From Haemonchus contortus (lineage: Eukaryota > Nematoda > Chromadorea > Rhabditida > Trichostrongylidae), in contig LS997565.1 of assembly GCA_000469685.2 (NCBI GenBank), positions 32,334,645-32,398,644 of the forward strand: a stretch of DNA of 64,000 nt. Direction: 5' to 3'. The translations under genes and the position numbers were made by a program. How positions within the stretch are numbered: the stretch's first letter is position 1; each line of letters starts with the position of its first letter. Of the stretch, positions 1 through 11,539 are shown in pieces. The notes under the pieces are model-generated. The model was not told the origin of the DNA. It ran no database searches and saw only the letters and a list, made by a program, of their open reading frames with translations.

Positions 1-359
1 TTAGCTTATCTTGTTGGTGAAGTTAAGTTGTTAGTTTTTAAGATAATTATGTTTATTACGCTTAAAATCGGTGCTACAATCTCTGCGTATTCATGACATC
101 GATGGGGAACATGTTACAGTGAAGTCAGGACTACAAACCAGCTGATAACGATAAACGTAGGCAAAAACCTCTACGCTTATAATTTGACTGCTCCCTCAGA
201 GAAAAACAGGTACGCTAGATAAAAAGAGAGGAGGTAAACAACCAAACCCCGATACAAGTAAAAACAAATATGATGAATAACAAACGAAAAAGTAATCGCG
301 ACTATAGTATCAGGAGAGAGGAAGTTGCCCTACTCATCATGTGGATCTATAATTAAATA
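1..359. other. Unannotated flank, no gene seen
   Basis: AT-rich sequence without a convincing reading frame, splice pattern or repeat match inside this window. It runs up to the left terminus of the TIR element that starts near position 360. Confidence 0.5.
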
Positions 360-469
360 AAAGTTCACGTTGAAAATGGTCTCTGAGATATCTCCATTGA
401 GTGAACCTGTGACCCCTAAAGATAGAGGAGTCGGGTTGAAAAACGGCCAAGGCGTAACACGGACCCCAA

Positions 470-1612
470 AATTGGCTTACCAGGGAAGGGTTCCAACTTC
501 TCATGGAACTGCGAATAGAGACCTAGGTGTATCGATGGGCTTGGAAAGTTACTAAGAAATATTGAAGTTAGAGCTGCAAAATGACTACCAAAAAAGTTGT
601 GAGCGTTCAAAGTTTGCGTGCTTAAGCATGGAGGCATAGTACCAGTTGATAAGCCAAGCTGCCCTCACTGGCTACAAGGGTCCCCGTGTGTAGTGGCAGT
701 GCTTCCGTCTTCAGGTGTGCGCTGAGGGTTTGCTTCCCGTTGTCGTTTTTGCTTTTGCAAAACGCGCTTTCATCCAATTAAAAGCTCCTAAGCCATTTAT
801 CCTACTAATTTAAGTTGACACTTTGTTCCGGCCATCATTTGAATCACCTGTCTTTCACCGATCACCGCACTCATTTAAGACTTCTACACATCATTTTTGT
901 AACGATCTTTCATTTTCAACATCGAAACACACATACTCACACCCAAAGTAAAATAGTTCTGGGCACGCGAGAAAAGTCAACATCGATGAAACAACCCAAA
1001 GGTGTAAAAATGGGTAAAAATGGGTAAATAGAGAAAACGTGTAGATGGTGATGGTTGTAGAGAGACCACATGTACAAAATTAGGTTCGCATTATGTGCAT
1101 AACATATCTGCTTCACTCATCCCTTGGATTGTTTCACCAATATTCGTTTTTCACGTATATCTGTCTTGAGTGATTTAGGTTTCCCCCTCCACCTCGACAA
1201 ATTTCAATTAAGTGCGGTGATAGGTGATAGATAGGTGATCGCAAATGATGGCCTAATCAAAGCGTTAACTCAAATTAGTAAGAAAAACGGTTTAGGAGCT
1301 TTTATTCGGATGAAAACACGTTTTGCAAAAACGTAAAACGACGACGGGAAGCAAACCCCCCCCCCCCCATCGATCACCCGGAGAGGGAGAGCACCACCAC
1401 GGGCACCCTTGCAACCATTGCAGGCAGCTGGACTTATCAACTGGCACTATCTCTGCATGCTTAAGCATGCAAACTTCGAACGCTCACAACTTTTTTGTTA
1501 GAGTCATTTTGCAGTTTTAACTTCTATGTTTCTTAATAACTCTCAAAGCCCTACCGATATACCTAGGTCTTTATTCGAAGTTCCATGGGAAGTTGAAACC
1601 CTTTCCTGGTTA
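470..1612. mobile_element. 1.14-kb palindromic (foldback) element
   Basis: The arms at about 470-885 and 1185-1612 are inverted copies of each other. For example, the segment at 545-605 (TACTAAGAAATATTGAAG, then AGCTGCAAAATGACT) pairs with the inverse at 1500-1560, and GGCCATCATTTG at 827-838 pairs with CAAATGATGGCC near 1245. Arms are over 400 bp, imperfect, with a loop of about 300 bp holding nothing recognisable. One arm contains a run of more than ten C (from about 1358). The short frames here are by-products of the palindrome. The element sits inside the TIR element at 360-1988 and is therefore younger than it. Confidence 0.65.
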
Positions 1613-1841
1613 GCCGACTTACACACGCCATGCAGACGAGTTGTTAATCGATGTAAAAGCTGTAGAGGTAGCGCCATTCGCGCTGGGACCCACATTGCAC
1701 GCAAGCAGCTTACTGCAGCCAGCTGTATGTGATCTCGCGCATATTTGAAGAGCTCCTTCGAATACCTCTTCCATGCAACTTCTGTCGTCACGTTTTCGTC
1801 CAAACCCTGATTTTACTTATTTTTAAAGCCTTATATTGCTC

Positions 1842-1939
1842 TGAGAATACACTAGTTTCTTTCGCTTCTTTGCAGTATTCTGAACCATCTTGAGAATACA
1901 CTGGTTTCTTTCGCTTCCTTGCACTATTCTGAACCATCT
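1842..1939. repeat. 49-bp tandem duplication
   Basis: Two copies of a 49-bp unit beginning TGAGAATACACT start at 1842 and 1891, differing at a few positions. They lie in the right half of the TIR element and are absent from its relative at 27240-27300. Confidence 0.75.
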
Positions 1940-2050
1940 CTTCCATTACTCGTTTAGAACTAGATACCCGTAAAGTGTCGTGAACTGCAAAAATCCAAAG
2001 AGTAGTGAAGAAATTATGCCCAGTTATTACCTTGTATCTTGTTGATGTTC

Positions 2051-2348
2051 TGAGGTGGTGTAGTGTACGTGCAGGCAAGTGGCGCACTATCTCACACGAT
2101 CGGTCGCGGTTTGAATCCCGGATGGCCGACCGAGCTTTCCATCCCTTCAGGGTCGGTTAATTGATACCAGACTCGTTTGGGAAGATAAAGGCACTGACTT
2201 GTACATCGGCTGGCCAACGCAACTCATTGTATAGGTCACATACGCACTCATTACACCACTACGATTCTGAATGGAAGTCGAGTGCGGCGGCGCTTACCTC
2301 AGACGGGATTGATTAACGCCGAAAACTTGATCTTTTAATCTTGTTGAT
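2051..2348 (+). mobile_element. tRNA-derived SINE copy 1
   Basis: Best copy of a SINE family scattered through the window. It opens with a tRNA-like promoter: an A-box-like TGGTGTAGTGT at 2056-2066 and a B-box-like GGTTTGAATCC at 2108-2118, at tRNA-like spacing. The body carries the diagnostic ACTTGTACATCGGCTGG (about 2196-2212) and GATTCTGAATGGAAGTCGA, and ends with CGCCGAAAACTTGATC plus a TTGTTGA tail. Several copies share this tail. It is non-coding and would depend on LINE machinery; which LINE is unknown. It is not a functional tRNA, because no complete cloverleaf could be drawn. Confidence 0.7.
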
Positions 2349-5123
2349 AAATTGACTCTCAGGTACCATTAGAGAGTAGTATCCTCCAAGTCTGTTGCCA
2401 CTGTGCGACCTCAGGCAGACGGGAAAAAAATGTTGGCTACCTGAACAACATGAATTTCAAGCAGTTGCTTGTAGCATGTTTTCCGCCTACCACCCAATTT
2501 TTACGGATGTTATTTAGAGGAGCATAGGGCAAGTGCTCTGATGAACACATTTATATCATCGGTCTTTTACTGAGCTTAAACAGTTCAAATACAAAACTTG
2601 CTCTTTTTTCTCTTCTTGTGTTAAATTCTTTTTATTTTTCCCACTTATCAACCTATTTCAGCCGACTCGCGGAGTACGCGACGATTTTGATTGACGGTGG
2701 CTTTCCCATGTGTCTTCAGTACCAGATACAATTTTTGTTGTTTTCTAATCCCTCTTGTTGTACATTGTAAGTTTTCCGATGCTGCATCGTACTCTACGAT
2801 ATTTTCTCAAGTGGCCTTTGATTTCCAAAATTATTACTTGTAAATGATTCCAACAGATGAGCACCATGGCCCAGCTGGAGGCGTTTGAGGGATTCGTTGT
2901 AACTAAAGTGGAAAACTAGTAGCATAGAAAAACTCAGCCGTGTAGAATAATTAAATGGGCGACGGTAATCTTGTGATGTTTATATTGCAATCTCGACATC
3001 TTGTCAACACCCTATATCACTCAAAAAAATTTAGTTGCGACTGGAAACAAAAGCAACGGTTCACGTGATGGGCAGCCTCCCTTCTAAAATAAACACCGGA
3101 AATCAACAGCATTTAAAATACGCTGGCACGTGATGCCAGGGAGCAGGAGCGCGGAATTTCGAAAGCAATTTCAATGGAGTGAATAATCTGTTTGGACCCG
3201 ATCTTCGGGAGGTGGTGCCTTCCACATTTGCCTTCAAGTAGAATCCTACCATTGAAGCGCACTTCACGACAATTTCATGTGATTCAATGGTTTGCAGGGG
3301 GAAAGGGTTGATGCAGTATAACCTATCGATGGCGAAGTAAACCAGACGACCCGCAGAAACCCCTAGTTGTAGGGCCTTCTTTGAACTGATCATTTCCAAG
3401 GTTGGACGGGTTTGGATCGGACGAGATGACACTGGAGGGCATTGTGCGTGTTACATTTGCATTGAAGCAGCTCTATTTTGAATGCTATCACCCCGCAAAT
3501 CTCGGGAATATAGACCTACAGCGGCGTTTTCGACTCGACTACCCTCGATAAGGTTTTCTTGGGGACCACGAGCAGCGTAGATTTTTAACATTAACGACTC
3601 TACATAACAGTTATTACCTCAAACGGTGCCTAGGGCGGGGAAAAAAGCCTAAAGGTAAGTTCAGAAAAAATCTGATTCGTCCTCAGCTATGTTCTCTCCC
3701 ATTAAGAGATGCCCAAATGGGGAGACGTGAGAAGCGATCTCCAAAGGGACAGGCTCTTTGCGAACTAAACCCATTAGATCTTCACGAGCTCTGACCTATT
3801 GCCTCTTGCTCGCTACTTTACGGTTAAGGTGCTGAACGGTTTCCAGTATCGGTAACCTTTGAATATCCACATGTCACAACATCCCTGAAAACGTCTCCTT
3901 GTTGGTCATTTTGGGCCGTCTTGGCAAATCAAGACGGAGCTGCCCTTTTATACTCCTACTCATCAGAAATCTTGGTTTTGAATGTAACTGTCTCGCTCAT
4001 AATTGTAATTTTCTATCGCTATTTTCTCCTCTTACAAACGAATTCTCTGAAATGACTGTGATCGGCCTATCCTTGATAGACTTTATGTACTCGAATGTCA
4101 GATTGTTTTATTGTCACAAAAATATGTATTCAAGGGTTAAACTACACAAAAAAATAGTTATTCATTAGAACTACAGGAAAAGGGATATACATATCTCATG
4201 AAAAATATATATGTATATAACAGCGCACCCGTAAAACAATCCTGTTATTAATGTTGTGTCGTGGGTAAAAAATGAGAAATGCATGCGGATTAGCAAGGTG
4301 ATTGACAATTGACAAGAGAGGAAAATGACCAGGAGATTTCTTCACATATGGCAAGGGACATCACATCGAAATTTCGTTTTTGGCTTACAAAGCGGCGGAG
4401 CCCATGCCAATGAGTGAGAATACGGGCACGTCATTAAAAAGGGGAGGGGTATTAAAATCGTTGTGATGAGCTCGAATGGGATCGGCGGACAATAAGGCAC
4501 GGAGGAGGGGAGGCACTACATCACAGCGACGACGAGAAACACAGTTTTAAGGCACAAATCACGACGTAAAACAAAGCAGCCGGCAAGTATATGAAGCTGG
4601 CAAATATATCAAGAAGATTCGAATAAAAATGGCAAAAACCCGGCGACAAATCAACTCATCAAACGTGAGAGCCAAAAGCGACATAGCCATGTGAACAAAA
4701 GGAGGCTGATCAATCGCCGTCTACTTGCACGATATCGAGCTACATTCTACAACTAACTATATGAAAGCGTATAGCAGCATCTAACATGACAACAATTCAC
4801 AAGCCAATATAAACACAGATTTTACACCGTACCTGACCATAGTAACATCAAAAACTACAGAAAATTGAGCGACCGTTTCACTCAGAGGTGAAACTTCATT
4901 ATTAGTATCACATTAAGCTGTTTGTTTGTTGGAGCATGAATGACAATAGCATTCTACCACCAGGCGACATGGCAATTTTCAGAAGCACAGTCTAACTGAG
5001 CGAGAAGGAGAGACAGCGAAAACTACTACTCGCATAACAGCGGCCTCCAAGTTGATTGCTGTCCATTGCAAACTTAACTGCGAAGCACTCTTGGTACAAC
5101 TGCTGGTGGACTGTGATGAGCAT
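2349..5123. other. Intergenic, downstream of the PPP1R3-like gene
   Basis: No supported gene. A minus-strand frame of 109 codons (3103-3432) has no recognisable domain. A purine-rich stretch (4440-4520) and AT-rich DNA are present. The 3' UTR of the minus-strand PPP1R3-like gene must lie just below 5124, but no clear polyadenylation signal was found close by. Confidence 0.45.
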
Positions 5124-8100
5124 CTACTGTGGTGCCATCCTACGGCGTGGGACATACACACGTGAACTCTCGTCGTCCGATTCCTCTTGAGCCCTTCCCC
5201 AACGGCGTAAACGGCGAGGAGTGAAAAAAGTCGGTGTCGACGCTGATGGATTCATTTTGGGGACGGGCTTGTGCTCACGTAGTAATGGTAGTGAGTTGTC
5301 CGGAACGATATCCACACAGTAGTTTTTACCCGAGTTGTTGTCCCAGAAATCTTGCCCATTCACGGAGAAACGCACGCAGAATTGACACTGTCCTTCCTGA
5401 AATGATTCAATTGAAGAGGCAAATAACAGAGAGTACCTGAGCTAACAGAAAAGGAACACATTGGTGCACATTGATGATCACCCCCTCCAGGGTCTGGTAT
5501 CTTCTCCCCGAACGGCGTCCCCCGCGATAGCGCGTTGGGAGCATTCATAGTCCGCCGGACGGGGGGCGGCGCGTGCCCCTTGTTTACAACTGAAACTTGG
5601 TCGATACCGCCACTCGAGTCTGATTTTTTTTCACTAAATCCTGCACATTTACCTGGCATATGGCCAAATGAGAACCCCAACTTAGTAAATGAGAAGTTCT
5701 AGTTGTCTTCGAGCCCTAGGGATGGGTTCAAGCCAGGCGGGGCCTTTAGGTGGTAGCAAAGAAACGAAGTACTTCCGACAAACCTTTACATCTGCAGGTA
5801 GTATCATCGAGAATACGAATGCATCAACGTTATCAATACCGAAGACGGTATGGCCATAAGTCGCAGCGACCTCATCGTGGGTGGCCCAGTTGGTGGTCGT
5901 GTAGCGAATTGCAACCTGAAACAGCATGAACTTTTCGCTAGCTCAACGACAAAACTCTAGAGTAATAAAGTTCAGACCTCTTTCGAGAAAGCGATATTGG
6001 CGACATTGATTTGGCCGTTTATAGTACGTTCATGAACGCGTAGCTTCGCCAAACACACCATTTGATCGCGAGCTCGCTGATTGTATTCGGATTCAGTGTA
6101 GTACACAAAGTTGGACAGTACCAAGCAATGTCCAGGAGTTGGAGAAGACGGTGGTGTGGGGAAACTGAAAGAATTCCTATTGCTCATCCTTCTCTCTTAG
6201 AAAGTCCCTATGTAGGGAGCAACGTTACTACATAAATCTTCAAAGTGCTTACAGATTTGTTTCCTTTTCCGTGAAATATTGACGTTTTTCCAAGTCTAGA
6301 CCGAGGGCATCGGCAAAACGTACACGTTTTGCGCATGCCTTTGATCGAGAGCGACGTAGTGCCGACGGTAATGTGTGGTTTCTTCCATCCCTACAATGCT
6401 GTTGTTTACATGAGCAGTTTCAAGTAAACAGTGGTCAAATTAGTAAGAAAAGTTTGGTTATCTTTCCATCTAAGAGCAGAGACAAACACGTGTGTGCTAC
6501 CCCAAAGTTTCATGCTTGTACTGTAACCGGTACGCCTTTGGCTTCCACTGTGGCATTGGGTATCGAGGATGCTCTGAACCACTCAATGACCTTCTGGATG
6601 TCTAGCAGGGATCAGCCATTTCCCCCTGCACGGAAGGGTATCCTTTTGAAGTATGTACTTTTACTGAACTGCACTTGAACTTGTGAATTCTTGCTACTGT
6701 GAACTCAGCTGCTGTTGTACCCACGTGGGAACGTGAAAATTGCAATGGTGGTCGTACTCCGCTATCTTTTTTTGCTGGCCATGAGCAGTGGCCGGAATTT
6801 CAGCCATTTCGCACGTAAAATTTCACTTGGAAAACATCTTTTTCTTGAGCATTTGGGGGCAAGATAAGTCGTTCTTTGGGTTCACGAATACTTAACTGTC
6901 CCACCATGGGAATCATGGACGCGAGTTTTGCTATGACGCGATTTCCTTTGAACAGTACGCTACAGTGTAGTGCGTGGCCCAAACTTAATTCTACTCCTTT
7001 TTCTAACAAAATTAAAGTTCACCCCCAGAAAACCAGTTCTCGGTGTGAAGAATTTCCACCTGGCCTGTGAGAGGCTACTTCTGATTCGGCAAATTTTGAA
7101 TTCTCATCTTACCCTAAAAACTACTCATGCGTAACATCACCGAGTAATAACCAAATCTTCAAAACAAATACGACTGCGGAGAGGAGAGATAAATGGCCCG
7201 AGTACGTGCTGAGTAGTAGCGTGGTAAACAAACAATTAATAATCATCAATTTCCAGCAGACAAAAACTGGATCTTTCTCACGCAGGCGCTATCAGACGGC
7301 GGCGCTACGGCCGACATGGGCTCGTCATCGCCGCAGTTCATGGTCGCCACATATTAAAATGATCAAACTTCTGTACAGCACGTGTTCTCAGTTTTGAGGT
7401 CAATTCGTACTCGACGAATCAACGAAATATTGGCTTTCAATTATGACAGCTTCGGATCCCCATTCTCCCAGAAGATATCAGGTGCAAGGTACCATTTCAG
7501 GACCATCCACTGCTATGCGGTTGCATGAAAACTCTGCAGAAAGTTTGGAACCAGAAACGGATGTTTTACTCCCGGGTGCGCCTCCTGGGAAGGCAAGTGG
7601 GAAAACAAATTGAATAATGCAATGATATCTTTTCCATACCCATATGAGTTAGACTTCGCCTCACTAGCCCTTACCCAAGCATTTTGGCACCACAAAAAAA
7701 TCAGTTTCTGCTCAATGACCCTTGCAGAGATGAGTGAAAACGCAGACCCTCCTCAATAGGGTAGACTGGCATCAGTGCGCCTCCAGTTTCATTCAAGTTT
7801 CAAGGCCCTCTATGTACCTTGAGCCAAAAAATGAATAAGTACTTTTGAGCAGCACTAAAAATATTATCGTTCATAAACAATGGTGTACCTGCGTGAGAGT
7901 GGCGATACGTTCTCGTCAGATGAAAACCCCGAGTCCGGTGACGGTGGTTCACTGTCTGTGGGGTTACTGTAGCAAGGAGATGGTGGATCGTACTGAAATA
8001 AGATTCCTTTCTTATTCATTCTAACTTCAAATTCACTCTAATCTAAACTAAATCAGCGATACTCAACATATGAAACTAGAATTCCAACAATTTATGCCAA

Positions 8101-8659
8101 TGTTCCCTTTCTCATTACCTACGGACCTTCCTAGGTAAAAAAGGATGCGAATCAATCGCCCCATGAAGATGACAGCGGGAATGGCATTTGATGAATTATA
8201 TTGTACCCATGGGAATAGAATTCGAAGGGGATTGAATGTTGGACACAGGGAGCTTGCAAAGTTTTAGCGGGTGTCAGGTTGGACACTGTTACCATAAGAA
8301 AAGTGGAATGGCGATTTCAAGATGATCGCTCGTTCTGGGAGAGGAAATTTTGGATTCCCTTTTGCTCGATCAGCTCTACAAGTAAACAAGTAATTGGTGG
8401 TTGGTGGGTACTCACTGACTAGCTTATTCGCGTGACTTCCCTGACAATATTGGAGCCAGTAAGCGCCGATGGGGAATGGTTTCCTACCCGAACATCCAAG
8501 GGCGCCCCTTCATAACGAAATGTCTTCACTCACCAGACACAACTTTTCATCGCTCGTGATCAGTTTTAGCTCCAACTTCTTACGCTGCGAATCTATTGTC
8601 GAAGCGTAGAGTGCGTCGAATTGGAATGCATTGGTGGATGCAAACGAAGACGTTTCCAT
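5124..8659 (-). CDS. Protein phosphatase 1 glycogen-targeting regulatory subunit (PPP1R3 family), six exons
   Basis: In this family the protein tethers the PP1 catalytic subunit to glycogen so that it can dephosphorylate glycogen-metabolism enzymes. Exons (minus strand): 8659-8534, 7992-7889, 6390-6253, about 6188-5978, 5915-5784, 5396-5124, giving about 327 residues. The start ATG is preceded in frame by a TGA three codons upstream. All junctions keep frame; donors include GTGAGT and GTAAGC, acceptors TTTCAG. The exception is exon 4, where only a weak AG (GAGAAG or GAGAG) fits the phase. Residues 99-102 are RVRF within RVRFADALGLDLE, the PP1-docking motif. Residues about 155-265 form CBM21, with VAIRYTTTNW (194-203) and NGQDFWDNNSGKNY (250-263), the glycogen-binding signature. 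The N terminus is Pro/Ser-rich (PPSPDSGFSSDE), a likely phosphorylated region. The last intron holds a GC-rich repeat fragment. Family assignment is firm; the paralogue is not resolved. Confidence 0.9.
5490..5595. repeat. GC-rich repeat fragment in the last intron of the PPP1R3-like gene
   Basis: TTCATAGTCCGCCGG (from about 5536) matches the terminus of the palindromic MITEs at 44853 and 51196. The adjoining TTCTCCCCGAACGGCGTC (from about 5500) resembles the second GC-rich family seen at 17.2 and 30.1 kb. Only one end of each is visible, so this is a truncated or compound remnant. Confidence 0.5.
6800..7070 (-). CDS. Unassigned open frame inside intron 2 of the PPP1R3-like gene
   Basis: The frame, with an ATG at 7009, runs to a stop at 6800 (69 codons) on the same strand as the host gene. 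It is not needed for the host protein, because exon 2 (phase 2) joins exon 3 in frame without it. It has no recognised domain; the end, DVFQVKFYVRNG, is only faintly like part of a FERM subdomain. It could be an alternative exon, a relic or chance. Confidence 0.15.
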
Positions 8660-10879
8660 CGACACTCAACCAGAAGAGATGTGGCTTGGAGCTCGGTCAC
8701 TGTCCACGGCGGCTGCACAAAGGCAACTCGCCAACACTCTGCAAAGAGTTAACTCCTCCTTCAGTTCACTTTGAGTGGAGAAATCATAATATTACGTGGC
8801 ACAAACGCAAAATCAACGAACACGAGAAAAGTGGAAGTGATGTATACTCAAAACATGCACTCTCTTTTCAATATGTTACATATTACGATAAAAACAGCAG
8901 AAAATGACATCATCGTGTACGTTGGCAAACGCAGCTGTCGAAAAGCCAGTGATTTCGAGAAAAACCGCGCAACACAAGGTATTACACAAGTAGATTGAGT
9001 GATAAAGTGGGCGCAAGTCCAAATGGAAAACCTAGTGACGAGCACGTACAGAGCACATATTCGACGTAAGCAAGCTAGAATGTGACAGGTGATGGAGAAG
9101 AATTGCTGACAATATGCATTCTCATCGTGTAATGGGTCAAAGGCAACCGCCCACATAGGAGCTCTGCAGAGAGAAAATAGCTGATCACTTCGTCTGCTCT
9201 ACTTAGTCAACTGAGCAGCTCGTAAGTAAGATGATGAAAGAGGAATATGGATCACAAGCCAAAAGTATACTTAAGACGGGTTGAGCGATCCGAAAAGGAA
9301 CTTACCCGTGGACATGACGATGAGCAAGCTCCTGGAAAGCGATCTGCAGTGGTTCGCGTGAAAGTACCGAAGTTATGTAGTGTAAACAAGCGCCACACCC
9401 TTATAGACAGCTCCCTCCGTAGTGTGCGGTTTGCGAATGCTTAGGAGGTAGCTATAAACCATTTTTGTTCCCTCTCGCTCATAGCTAACAGTCGGATGTC
9501 CCTGCGCAACTCATTTGTGATATCATTGTCGAAGCTGGTGCTCTAACTCTTGCAATCTGAACAGACTGGTGAAATACTGGATTTCTTCTTCAACCGCACA
9601 AAATTAAGTTACGTACTGCTCTCAAGTTGCTTTCCTGTCAAAATACTCAACAAGCCCTACAAAAAGCTCTTTTCTCCTAAAAGTTCTGAAGAACAAGCAG
9701 AAAAGAAGCATTAAGTATGTTTCCAGAGACCGAAGCATCGAAATTGACAAGCAATATGAAATGCCGATAGCGTTGTGAGCTATTTAGCGCATTCGGGTGT
9801 GGGCAAGTTGAACGATTGCCCTGAAACGATTCCCCCACCCAGGCCTTGTGACCTAAAACTAGAGAATGAGGTGACCTATAAAATATATTAGATTTCTGAA
9901 GCCTTTGCTCTGGCCTTACTAGCCGTATTGGGACGGATAGTCTTCTCGAACAGCTTCAGCGTCAGTCATGAGAGGGAATGAATGGAAATCTTACAATGAT
10001 CCACAGTTCCAATGTACCAGGATCTACGGAACTCCCAATGATATCAGCACAAAGTTGGTAGGTAAACTTCAATGGTTTGTTTTTTGGCAACATAGTTTTC
10101 TGCAAAACCCGAAGGGAACAAAACAAATCGCGAGAGCCCACCCCACCTCCCTCCACTCCTATCCCCGCAAGTCTCGTCAACCCTTTTGAAGTGACAATGA
10201 AACACATTGAGGACGAGAATCACACTTATTTAGATGGACCATTCGCCGCAGTCTAATGAGATCTTTGAGACAAGCCGACAAGCCGATAACTCGGGACGGA
10301 GCCTCATGTGCGCAAAGCCCTTGAGGTGTTCTTGGGTCATGTCAGTATCTCAAAGATGGTTTGATGTGCAAAATGCCTCAAGATTACGTGAGTACTAAGG
10401 CTTGATGCTCGTTTGGCTTACCCTTAGTTACACTGAAAGAAGACAATCCCCGACTATTATCGTTCTTGGTTGAGTGGTCTCTAAAAAATCAGTATTTTAG
10501 GTGAGTGGCTCAATTACGTACACGTTTTTTAGTACGATTTAGTAAGTATTTCAATAAGGTTATGGAGAAATTTTCACAAACAGTCCCGAATTGCTTTAAT
10601 ACTTCTGGGCTTCGAAACAGACAATCCTACTGTAATGCCAGCAAACGAAATCTACTTCACAGTCACCCCAGAAATTTGGAGCAAACTTCATGATCCCTGC
10701 AGGACAGAACGAATAATACAAACCTGCTTAGCAAGAAAGGCTTACGTTTTAGGAGCCCTTGAAAGCAAGGCTAAATGTTGGGAACAATTCAGTTCGAATT
10801 AGTAGGCGCAACCTTTGAAAAGAGCATGAGAGACTAGCTATTAAAGAGATACAAAACGTAGGACAGGACCATGGCAAGG
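8660..10879. other. Upstream region of the PPP1R3-like gene, no other gene seen
   Basis: Promoter and 5' UTR of the minus-strand gene should lie just above 8659, but no TATA-like or splice-leader acceptor site can be assigned. Short frames at 8596-9156 overlap on both strands and show no domain. Confidence 0.4.
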
Positions 10880-11539
10880 TCAGCAGATTGGATGATAAAC
10901 AAGTCTCAAACAGAAGGAAAGGTATTGATGGTACGGCCAGCGGGCAAAATCCATTCTAAAAATAAACTTTATTAAAGTCATCAAAAACAGATGCAGTTGG
11001 ACTACTCCTGAAGGAGCCATTCTGAAAACAAACGGACTCGGACAATGCACGCTTGGCACAAGAGGCGTTACTGGAACAGGTCGGGAAAGATCGAGTGATT
11101 GTAAAGAGTGGCTGAAGAAGTATTCGAATGAGCAGTTGCCTGCATGAAACCGTTCAATATCCAGAGTGGGAGCACCATAGGAACCCAAGGCTCTCTCCGG
11201 GTTCACATCGCTCGCGTGCATTTTAATAAATGCCTCATAAAATCTGACGAGATCGTTTATCGTAAAGAAATCGTAACGAGGACGACGCAAATGACCATGA
11301 TGCGAAGCCAACCGGAGAGTACAACTATCGTAAGTCAGAAAAAAAAGCCGCGATATGGCATTACGCCAGAGAGCCCAGAGAGCGGTCACACTTCCCGGAC
11401 TGCAACATGAATAACACGATCTGCTGGAAAATCGAAGTTGAACGACCATTTGCACGAGCAGTGGGGCAGGTTTCAGGCTCCCGAACTCGAGAGCAGTACG
11501 GCAGACCCCAGTGTGGGTACATGGAATGCTGAGCGACAA
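10880..11539 (-). CDS. Hypothetical 219-codon frame, unproven
   Basis: This is the longest uninterrupted ATG-started frame in the window. The product is Ser/Leu/Pro-rich and of mixed character, with a middle segment around FFTINDLVRFYEAF and a proline-serine stretch near VPVTPLVPSV. There is no signal peptide, recognisable domain or catalytic motif. No flanking exons were found, and the C terminus drifts into hydrophobic low-information sequence. A frame this long is unusual for DNA of this composition but not impossible by chance. It could be a single-exon gene, a piece of an unrecognised transposon protein, or chance. Confidence 0.22.
   Translation of the reverse strand: MSLSIPCTHTGVCRTALEFGSLKPAPLLVQMVVQLRFSSRSCYSCCSPGSVTALWALWRNAISRLFFLTYDSCTLRLASHHGHLRRPRYDFFTINDLVRFYEAFIKMHASDVNPERALGSYGAPTLDIERFHAGNCSFEYFFSHSLQSLDLSRPVPVTPLVPSVHCPSPFVFRMAPSGVVQLHLFLMTLIKFIFRMDFARWPYHQYLSFCLRLVYHPIC

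Larger units (their letters stand above)
360..1988. mobile_element. TIR DNA element (GCACAGTTCA family), interrupted by a palindrome
   Basis: The left end reads AGTTCACG (362-369) and the right end reads CGTGAACT (1979-1986), an inverted pair shared with the elements at 26880-27341 and 62610-63124. Left internal sequence (370-470, AAAATGGTCTCTGAGAT) matches AAAATGGTTTCTGAGAT just inside the 26880 copy. Right internal sequence (about 1615-1840) matches 27000-27240 of that copy in the same order. The two halves are separated by a 1.14-kb palindrome (470-1612), so the family member was split by a later insertion. The right half also carries a 49-bp tandem duplication. No intact transposase was recognised. 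Related frames on the minus strand (1543-1803 and 26971-27294) share a short stretch around TTEVAW/TTKVAR, too little to name a protein family. Confidence 0.6.

Noticed and set aside
2051..2125. tRNA-like A and B boxes considered as a tRNA gene
   Set aside because: The acceptor and anticodon stems cannot be completed and the head is fused to a repeated body; it is a SINE head.
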